Assembly (NCBI RefSeq): GCF_002899945.2
Contig: NZ_PPEG02000002.1
Span: forward strand, 186,001 to 250,000
Reading direction: 5' to 3'
DNA length: 64,000 nucleotides
Source: Chryseobacterium viscerum
Lineage (GTDB): Bacteria > Bacteroidota > Bacteroidia > Flavobacteriales > Weeksellaceae
Shown here: piece after piece, positions 59,846 through 64,000 of the stretch
Numbering within the stretch: position 1 is the stretch's first letter
How the letters are laid out: each line of letters opens with the position of its first letter
Notes under the pieces: generated by a model
What the model saw: the letters and a program-made list of their open reading frames with translations, nothing else
Databases searched by the model: none
Told to the model about the DNA's origin: nothing
Position numbers and translations under genes: made by a program

Positions 59846-61471
59846 TTACCCTAGATATGGATATTTGTAGTTTTTTGGAGAAACGAATGTTTCTTTTACG
59901 CTTCTTACAGACGTCCATCTTAGAAGATTCATTTTAGAACCTGCTTTATCATTAGTACCTGAAGCTCTACCACCACCGAAAGGCTGTTGTCCTACTACGG
60001 CACCTGTTGGCTTATCGTTGATGTAGAAGTTACCTGAAGCATTTTCTAACGCTTTAAAAGCCTCATTGATAGCATAACGGTCTTGAGAAAATACAGAACC
60101 TGTTAATGAATAAGGAGAAGTAGAATCTACAAGCTTCAACGTTTCTTTCCAGTCCTGATCTTCATATACGTAGATCGATAAGATTGGGCCGAAGATCTCT
60201 TCTACCATACTTTCGTAGTGAGGATTTGTTGTTTCGATTACTGTTGGGTGTACAAACCATCCTTTAGAATCATCAACTTTTCCTCCGATCGCTACAGTAG
60301 CCTCACCTGAAGCATTTGCTCTGTCGATATATCCTTTACATTTTTCGAAAGAATTTTTGTCGATTACCGCGTTTACGAAGTTAGAAGTATCTTCCGGAGA
60401 ACCTACTTTGATGGTGCTCATCTGAGCTTCCATTACTTTTTTCACATCAGCCCAAAGAGACTTAGGTACATAAGCTCTTGAAGCAGCAGAACATTTCTGT
60501 CCCTGATATTCGAAAGAACCTCTTACCAATGCAGTCGCTACAGCTTCTACGTTAGCAGAAGGGTGAGCAATGACAAAGTCTTTACCACCAGTTTCTCCAA
60601 CGATTCTTGGATACGTTCTGTAGTTATGGATATTATCACCGATCATTTTCCACATTCCCTGGAATACTTTTGTAGATCCAGTGAAGTGAAGACCTGCGAA
60701 ATCACGATGTGCTAATACTTTTTCAGCAGTTTCTTTTCCATCTGTAAAGATCATGTTGATAACTCCTGCAGGAAGACCTGCTTCTGTCAATACATCCATG
60801 ATTACTTTTGCAGAATATACCTGCTTGTCAGAAGGTTTCCAAACCACTACGTTTCCTAACATGGCCATACAAGTCGGAAGATTCCCTGAAATTGCTGTAA
60901 AGTTGAACGGAGTTACTGCAAAACAGAATCCTTCTAATGGTCTGTACTCTACACGGTTCCAGATTCCATTGTCAGAAACTGGCTGCTCCGAATACATTTC
61001 TGTCATGAATTCTACGTTGAATCTTAAGAAGTCGATGAACTCACAAGCAGCGTCAATTTCAGCCTGATGTACATTTTTAGACTGTCCGATCATCGTTGCA
61101 GCGTTGATCACATCTCTGTAAGGTCCAGCCAAAAGATCAGCTGCCTTTAAGAAAATTGCTGCACGCTGTTCCCAGCCTAGTTCATTCCAATCGTTTTTAG
61201 CTGCCAATGCCGCGTTGATAGCGTCATCCACATGCTGCATACCACCTTGGTAGTAAAATCCGAAGTCATGAGCATGATCCTGTGGAGACTGAAGCTGTAC
61301 TTTTGTATCAGTTTTTACTTCTTTTCCATTGATAACCATTGGAATTTCTAACTTTTCAGCCCACATTTTTTTATAAGTGTCGATAAGGCTCTTAACTTCT
61401 GGAGATCCCGGTTCATATGAATTTACCGGCTCGTTTACCGCTAATGGTACTTGCGAAATTGCTTTTGACAT
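59846..61471 (-). CDS. pruA: L-glutamate gamma-semialdehyde dehydrogenase
   Basis: 541 residues, the single-domain P5C dehydrogenase. PMVINGKEVKTDTKVQLQSP, then SPQDHAHDFGFYYQGG, is the usual N-terminus. AVTPFNFTAISGNLPTCMAM forms the cofactor site, RIVGETGGKDFVIAH carries the Glu, and YQGQKCSAASRAYVPKSLW carries the catalytic Cys. It oxidises glutamate semialdehyde to glutamate in proline breakdown. putA is not adjacent. A TAAATTTG -7-like box lies on the reverse strand at 61521-61514. Confidence 0.96.
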   Translation of the reverse strand: MSKAISQVPLAVNEPVNSYEPGSPEVKSLIDTYKKMWAEKLEIPMVINGKEVKTDTKVQLQSPQDHAHDFGFYYQGGMQHVDDAINAALAAKNDWNELGWEQRAAIFLKAADLLAGPYRDVINAATMIGQSKNVHQAEIDAACEFIDFLRFNVEFMTEMYSEQPVSDNGIWNRVEYRPLEGFCFAVTPFNFTAISGNLPTCMAMLGNVVVWKPSDKQVYSAKVIMDVLTEAGLPAGVINMIFTDGKETAEKVLAHRDFAGLHFTGSTKVFQGMWKMIGDNIHNYRTYPRIVGETGGKDFVIAHPSANVEAVATALVRGSFEYQGQKCSAASRAYVPKSLWADVKKVMEAQMSTIKVGSPEDTSNFVNAVIDKNSFEKCKGYIDRANASGEATVAIGGKVDDSKGWFVHPTVIETTNPHYESMVEEIFGPILSIYVYEDQDWKETLKLVDSTSPYSLTGSVFSQDRYAINEAFKALENASGNFYINDKPTGAVVGQQPFGGGRASGTNDKAGSKMNLLRWTSVRSVKETFVSPKNYKYPYLG

Positions 61472-61879
61472 ATTACGTTTTATTATTTTATTAAATTAAA
61501 TAAGATGTGTATACAAATTTACGATAATTATAAGGAAAGAAAAAAATACCACCTGATTTTATGGAATAAACTTTATTCTTGAATAATCATTAATAAATAG
61601 TGGTTTTTTAACGGTTGATATTGATAATAGAAGATGTATTTATTCGATATTTTAAATAGAAGGAGAAAATGATGTGAACGATCTTAATCATAAGAATAGA
61701 AACAACAAAATATTTGTCATAGTTTATAAACGGTGATTAAGTGTTGTAAATAAAGGATTTATGGCGAAATGTTAAAAATGTATAAAATTGCATTTGTTGC
61801 GATTTTGAACATTTTAAATAATTTTTTTGATAGCCGGAGTTTTAAGATTGTTCTAATTTTACACCATTATTAATCAGGT
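61472..61879. other. AT-rich intergenic region without a gene
   Basis: 408 bases between divergent genes. It holds the pruA promoter side (-7-like box TAAATTTG on the reverse strand near 61514) and a near match, TAATTTTA, about 24 bases before the 61880 start. No RNA-like hairpin with a T-run or conserved repeat was seen. Confidence 0.4.
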
Positions 61880-62245
61880 ATGAAAAAAAGAGTCTTATTT
61901 TTCTCTTTTGTCTTATTTTTCTCAGTGTTGTGTGCAGGTCTTTTTGCACATAAAGGGAAAACTCAATCCTATCCTGATCTCCTTTCAAAAATACATCTCC
62001 TTCAACAGAAATCCGATCAGCAGACCCAGCCTGAAATGTATAGTTTCACAGACGCTCAGGATGTACAGGATTCCAATGACTGGGAGAAAGTGAAATTTGA
62101 TTACTCAGTACTTGCCCAGCAGTGGTTACACTATTTCTTTGCAGACTATACTTATAATACACAGGTTGCGGCTGTTCAAAACCGTATTTATTTTACAGCA
62201 CCAAGATACATCCTGTATCATTCTCTGCAGATAGCAGGCTGCTAA
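61880..62245 (+). CDS. Small secreted hypothetical protein upstream of urease
   Basis: 121 residues with a signal peptide (SVLCAGLFAH). The mature part holds DLLSKIHLLQQKSDQQTQPE, then SVLAQQWLHYFFADYTYNTQ, and ends in a single Cys (LQIAGC). No family recognised. It lies 155 bases upstream of ureA on the same strand with no clear terminator, so it might be transcribed with the urease genes, but a link is not shown. Confidence 0.6.
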   Translation: MKKRVLFFSFVLFFSVLCAGLFAHKGKTQSYPDLLSKIHLLQQKSDQQTQPEMYSFTDAQDVQDSNDWEKVKFDYSVLAQQWLHYFFADYTYNTQVAAVQNRIYFTAPRYILYHSLQIAGC

Positions 62246-62280
62246 TCCCTTTTTTAAGATTTTAATGATCCGTTATGGTT

Positions 62281-62298
62281 TGTATTCATGTAAATACA
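62281..62298 (+). promoter_or_regulatory. Palindrome upstream of ureA
   Basis: TGTATT and AATACA flank CATGTA to give a 6-6-6 inverted repeat in the gap before ureA. It could be a regulator site or a weak hairpin. The context suggests urease control, but no supporting regulator is in the window. Confidence 0.25.
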
Positions 62299-62400
62299 GA
62301 TCCGAAAGAGTCATTCCCCATTTTACATTTTTGAACATTTCTATTTGCCTTACAGAAAGGTGAACAGGATCGTGTTTGTCCAATTTTAAATAAAAATATT

Positions 62401-62703
62401 ATGCACTTAACACCGAGAGAAACGGAGAAGCTTATGCTATTTCTGGCAGGCGAACTCGCTCTAAAAAGAAAGGCAAGAGGCCTTAAATTAAACTACCCAG
62501 AATCAATAGCACTCATCAGTCACTTTTTGCTGGAAGGAGCAAGAGATGGAAAAAAAGTAGCTGAACTGATGCAGGAAGGCGCTCATCTTCTTACCAAAGA
62601 TGATGTGATGCCAGGCGTTTCAGAAATGATCCACGACGTTCAGATTGAAGCCACTTTCCCGGATGGGACTAAGCTGGTAACCGTTCACAATCCAATTCGC
62701 TAA
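62401..62703 (+). CDS. ureA: Urease subunit gamma
   Basis: 100 residues, the normal UreA length. [20 protein letters not shown], then [20 protein letters not shown] and [20 protein letters not shown] are hallmark segments, ending in LVTVHNPIR. It is the small structural subunit of the nickel urease that splits urea into ammonia and carbamate. First gene of the urease run; ureB follows after 11 bases. Confidence 0.96.
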   Translation: MHLTPRETEKLMLFLAGELALKRKARGLKLNYPESIALISHFLLEGARDGKKVAELMQEGAHLLTKDDVMPGVSEMIHDVQIEATFPDGTKLVTVHNPIR

Positions 62704-62714
62704 TACTATTGATC

Positions 62715-63083
62715 ATGATACCAGGAGAAATTTTTGTAAAAGAAGGTACAATTATCTGCAATGAAGGCAGAGAAACTGTAAAAATAAAAGTAACGAATAC
62801 AGGAGACCGTCCTATTCAGGTAGGTTCACACTTCCATTTTTTCGAAGTCAATAAAGCCATGAGTTTTGATCGTGAAAAAGCTTTCGGAAAGAGACTGAAT
62901 ATTGTAGCAAGTACTGCCGTACGTTTCGAACCGGGAGAAGAAAAAGAAGTGGAATTGGTAGAAATAGGGGGAAACAAAAAAGCAATGGGCTTCAACAACC
63001 TTGTCGATGGACAGGTAGATTCTGAAGAGCAGAAAAAAGCAAGCCTTGCAAAAGTTGAAGAGTTAAACTTTAAAAATCACTAA
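62715..63083 (+). CDS. ureB: Urease subunit beta
   Basis: 122 residues. The start is the ATG at 62715 ([13 protein letters not shown]); a TTG two codons upstream is not used. [20 protein letters not shown] and the following [38 protein letters not shown] are the UreB core. It forms the middle layer of the (UreABC)3 complex. The stop is one base before the ureC ATG. Confidence 0.96.
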   Translation: MIPGEIFVKEGTIICNEGRETVKIKVTNTGDRPIQVGSHFHFFEVNKAMSFDREKAFGKRLNIVASTAVRFEPGEEKEVELVEIGGNKKAMGFNNLVDGQVDSEEQKKASLAKVEELNFKNH

Positions 63084-63084
63084 G

Positions 63085-64000
63085 ATGAGCTTAAACGTAG
63101 ACAGAAAACAATACGCCAATATATTAGGTCCAACAGCCGGAGACAAAATCAGACTGGGAGACACTGAAATTATCATAGAAATTGAAAAAGATTTCACCCA
63201 TTACGGAGACGAAGCTGTTTTCGGAGGAGGAAAAACCGTACGTGACGGGATGGGGCAGAATGTGACGGCCAAAAGAGACGAAGGTGTTTTGGACCTTTGT
63301 ATCACAGGAGCAGTAATCATCGACCATTGGGGAATTGTAAAAGGTGATATCGGAATCAAAGACGGAAAGATTGTAGGAATCGGAAAAGCGGGTAATCCTG
63401 ATACGATGGATGGGGTAAGTCCTAATATGATCATTGGAGCTTCAACGGAAGTTCACGGTGGAAAAGGATATATCGTAACTGCCGGAGGTATTGATACCCA
63501 CATTCACTACATCTGCCCTCAGCAGATTGAAACATCCCTATACAGCGGAATTACAACAATGATTGGTGGCGGTACAGGTCCTAATGACGGAACCAATGCC
63601 ACAACCGTTACTCCGGGAAAATTCAACATGCAGAAAATGCTTGAGGCAGCAGAAGAATATCCGATGAACCTTGGTTTCTTCGGAAAAGGAAACTGCTCAG
63701 CAGAAGAGCCTATCGAAGAACAGGTAGAAGCAGGGGCTTTAGGAGTAAAAATCCATGAAGACTGGGGAGCAACTCCTGCAACCATTGATGCTGCGCTGAA
63801 AGTAGCTGATAAATATGACGTTCAGGTTGCCATCCACACCGATACTTTGAATGAAGGAGGATTTCTTGAAGATACCATGAGAGCGATCAACGGAAGAGTA
63901 ATCCACACTTTCCACACGGAAGGAGCAGGGGGAGGCCACGCACCGGATATCATTAAAGCTGCCATGTATCCAAACGTATTGCCGGCTTCTACAAACCCTA
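63085..64000 (+). CDS. ureC: Urease subunit alpha (5' part, continues beyond window)
   Basis: About 305 residues of the catalytic subunit before the window ends. Nickel-site residues so far: His139 and His141 in [14 protein letters not shown], and the carbamylated Lys222 in [29 protein letters not shown] and [20 protein letters not shown] add the next conserved histidines. The start [20 protein letters not shown] is one base after the ureB stop, so the three genes are coupled. Accessory genes (ureE-ureH) are expected downstream but are not visible. Confidence 0.96.
   Translation, partial: MSLNVDRKQYANILGPTAGDKIRLGDTEIIIEIEKDFTHYGDEAVFGGGKTVRDGMGQNVTAKRDEGVLDLCITGAVIIDHWGIVKGDIGIKDGKIVGIGKAGNPDTMDGVSPNMIIGASTEVHGGKGYIVTAGGIDTHIHYICPQQIETSLYSGITTMIGGGTGPNDGTNATTVTPGKFNMQKMLEAAEEYPMNLGFFGKGNCSAEEPIEEQVEAGALGVKIHEDWGATPATIDAALKVADKYDVQVAIHTDTLNEGGFLEDTMRAINGRVIHTFHTEGAGGGHAPDIIKAAMYPNVLPASTNP

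Overview
The window looks like a chromosomal piece of a Flavobacteriia bacterium, most likely Chryseobacterium or a close relative in the Weeksellaceae. Support: AT-rich DNA; promoters of the Bacteroidota type (TTG, 19-20 bases, TAnnTTTG); type IX secretion (T9SS) genes porV and porU beside the gliding lipoprotein gldJ; secreted proteins ending in T9SS sorting domains; many signal peptides ending in AQ; and a subclass B1 metallo-beta-lactamase. No rRNA, tRNA, CRISPR array, phage or insertion sequence was seen. Species is not determined.

Layout. 1-6.6 kb: edge-truncated cation/proton antiporter with a lipoprotein, secreted esterase, EamA transporter with a possible MocR-type operator, a divergent oxidoreductase/AraC pair, and purE. 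6.6-12.8 kb: four tandem BspA-like leucine-rich-repeat surface proteins with T9SS sorting tails, apparently one operon. 13-20.7 kb: YiaA-like membrane protein, a YD-like lipoprotein, ahcY, a HugZ-type heme protein, a phosphopantetheinyl transferase, a FUSC membrane protein and the beta-lactamase. 20.7-29 kb: porV-porU, divergent gldJ-murF. 29-36 kb: NUDIX, SRPBCC, anmK, lptC with an outer-membrane barrel, aldehyde dehydrogenase, holB, and a possible frameshifted small secreted peptide. 36.5-41.3 kb: TetR-controlled tripartite efflux operon with an operator overlapping its promoter. 41.3-48.5 kb: a very AT-rich HNH endonuclease, a DoxD/DoxA-like fusion, MazG-like plus Tag glycosylase, and an HxlR/oxidoreductase pair. 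48.5-53 kb: a tightly packed five-gene run (patatin phospholipase, membrane FAD oxidase, DUF2199 and two unknown proteins). 53-62 kb: corA, fabH, a thioredoxin-TPR protein, a TPR-AraC sensor-regulator, a candidate small RNA, two small lipoproteins and pruA. 62.4-64 kb: start of a urease operon (ureA, ureB, partial ureC).

How it fits together. The four BspA-like proteins are predicted clients of the secretion and sorting machinery encoded 8 kb away by porV and porU. Intergenic DNA is rich in dispersed, mostly palindromic repeats. At least four families recur within the window, several of them just downstream of genes. The most unusual items are the BspA-like array, the patatin/FAD/DUF2199 gene run, the HNH protein with a beta-rich C-terminal domain, the frameshifted peptide and the candidate RNA.
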